The notes under the pieces: generated by a model
What the model was told of the DNA's origin: nothing
The model's input: the letters and a program-made list of their open reading frames with translations, nothing else
Databases searched by the model: none
Source of the DNA: Rotaria macrura
Taxonomy: Eukaryota; Rotifera; Eurotatoria; Philodinida; Philodinidae
Assembly: GCA_900239685.1 (NCBI GenBank)
Contig: OENT01000616.1
Location: forward strand, 28,131-92,130
Direction of reading: 5' to 3'
DNA length: 64,000 nt
Translations under genes and position numbers: made by a program
Shown here: positions 63,894-64,000 of the stretch, piece by piece
How the letters are laid out: each line of letters begins with the position of its first letter
How positions within the stretch are numbered: the stretch's first letter is position 1

Positions 63894-64000
63894 GACTTTT
63901 GAGCCTACGACAGTTGAGCCCCGACAGTTGAGCCACCCGACAGTTGAGCTCCCGACAGTTGAGCCTAACGACAATTGAGCCTAGCGACGGTTGAGCTCCC
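63894..64000 (+). repeat. Tandem repeat, 15-16-bp unit, at least 7 copies
   Basis: The unit is GACAGTTGAGC plus a variable C-rich 3-5-base tail (CCC, CACCC, TCCC, CTAAC, CTAGC). The first copy is GACTTTTGAGC and later ones vary at one base. The array runs off the right end of the window. Confidence 0.9.

Noticed and set aside
1..64000. CRISPR array, prophage or bacterial operon
   Set aside because: No regularly spaced identical repeats, no phage or operon layout; genes are intron-containing and of animal type.

Overview
The window looks like animal nuclear DNA from a small AT-rich genome, and my best guess is a bdelloid rotifer (Rotaria-like). The sequence itself shows about 70% A+T, many introns of roughly 50-60 nt with GT(A/G)AGT-type donors and short TTTTAG/TTTCAG acceptors, and metazoan membrane protein families (claudin fold, TRPA channel, neuropeptide GPCR, SLC7 carrier, copper monooxygenase). 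I found no bacterial operon features, no rRNA, no CRISPR array and no convincing tRNA. The taxon is an inference.

Layout. 0-7.4 kb: a MITE-like element, then the last three coding exons of gephyrin (+), a 476-bp inverted repeat with a 1.4-kb spacer, and a convergent SGNH-hydrolase-type gene (-). 7.4-15 kb: repeat-rich and non-coding, with two GC-rich patches, a 170-bp hAT-type MITE with a perfect 8-bp target duplication, a mariner-like non-autonomous element, a 24-C run and a 1.5-kb palindrome. 15-19.3 kb: a myosuppressin/DMSR-like GPCR (-) with a 2.65-kb intron. 19.3-25.1 kb: no gene seen. 25.1-29.1 kb: a cationic amino acid transporter (-). 29.8-30.7 kb: a TTAA-flanked foldback element. 31.8-32.9 kb: a TMEM45-family protein (-). 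32.9-37.8 kb: a gene-poor gap.

37.8-43.4 kb: a DOMON plus copper monooxygenase (DBH/MOXD1-like, -) lies head-to-head with a claudin/PMP22-like four-pass protein (+). 46.5-49.9 kb: a TRPA-type channel (-). 52.8-58.4 kb: an unrecognised ~1,093-residue protein with an ankyrin-like segment (-). A single-exon class I glutamine amidotransferase (+) sits inside that gene's last intron. 58.5-64 kb: gene-poor, with a GC-richer relic patch, a broken exon-like frame and a 15-16-bp tandem array running off the right edge.

These are independent animal genes, not an operon. A functional theme is possible but inferred: the GPCR, the TRPA channel, the biogenic-amine-type monooxygenase and the inhibitory-synapse scaffold gephyrin all suggest neural or sensory roles. 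Exon models were built by hand from frame continuity and splice signals. For most multi-exon genes the exon lengths sum to an intact frame, which supports the models, but no alignment or expression data were available.
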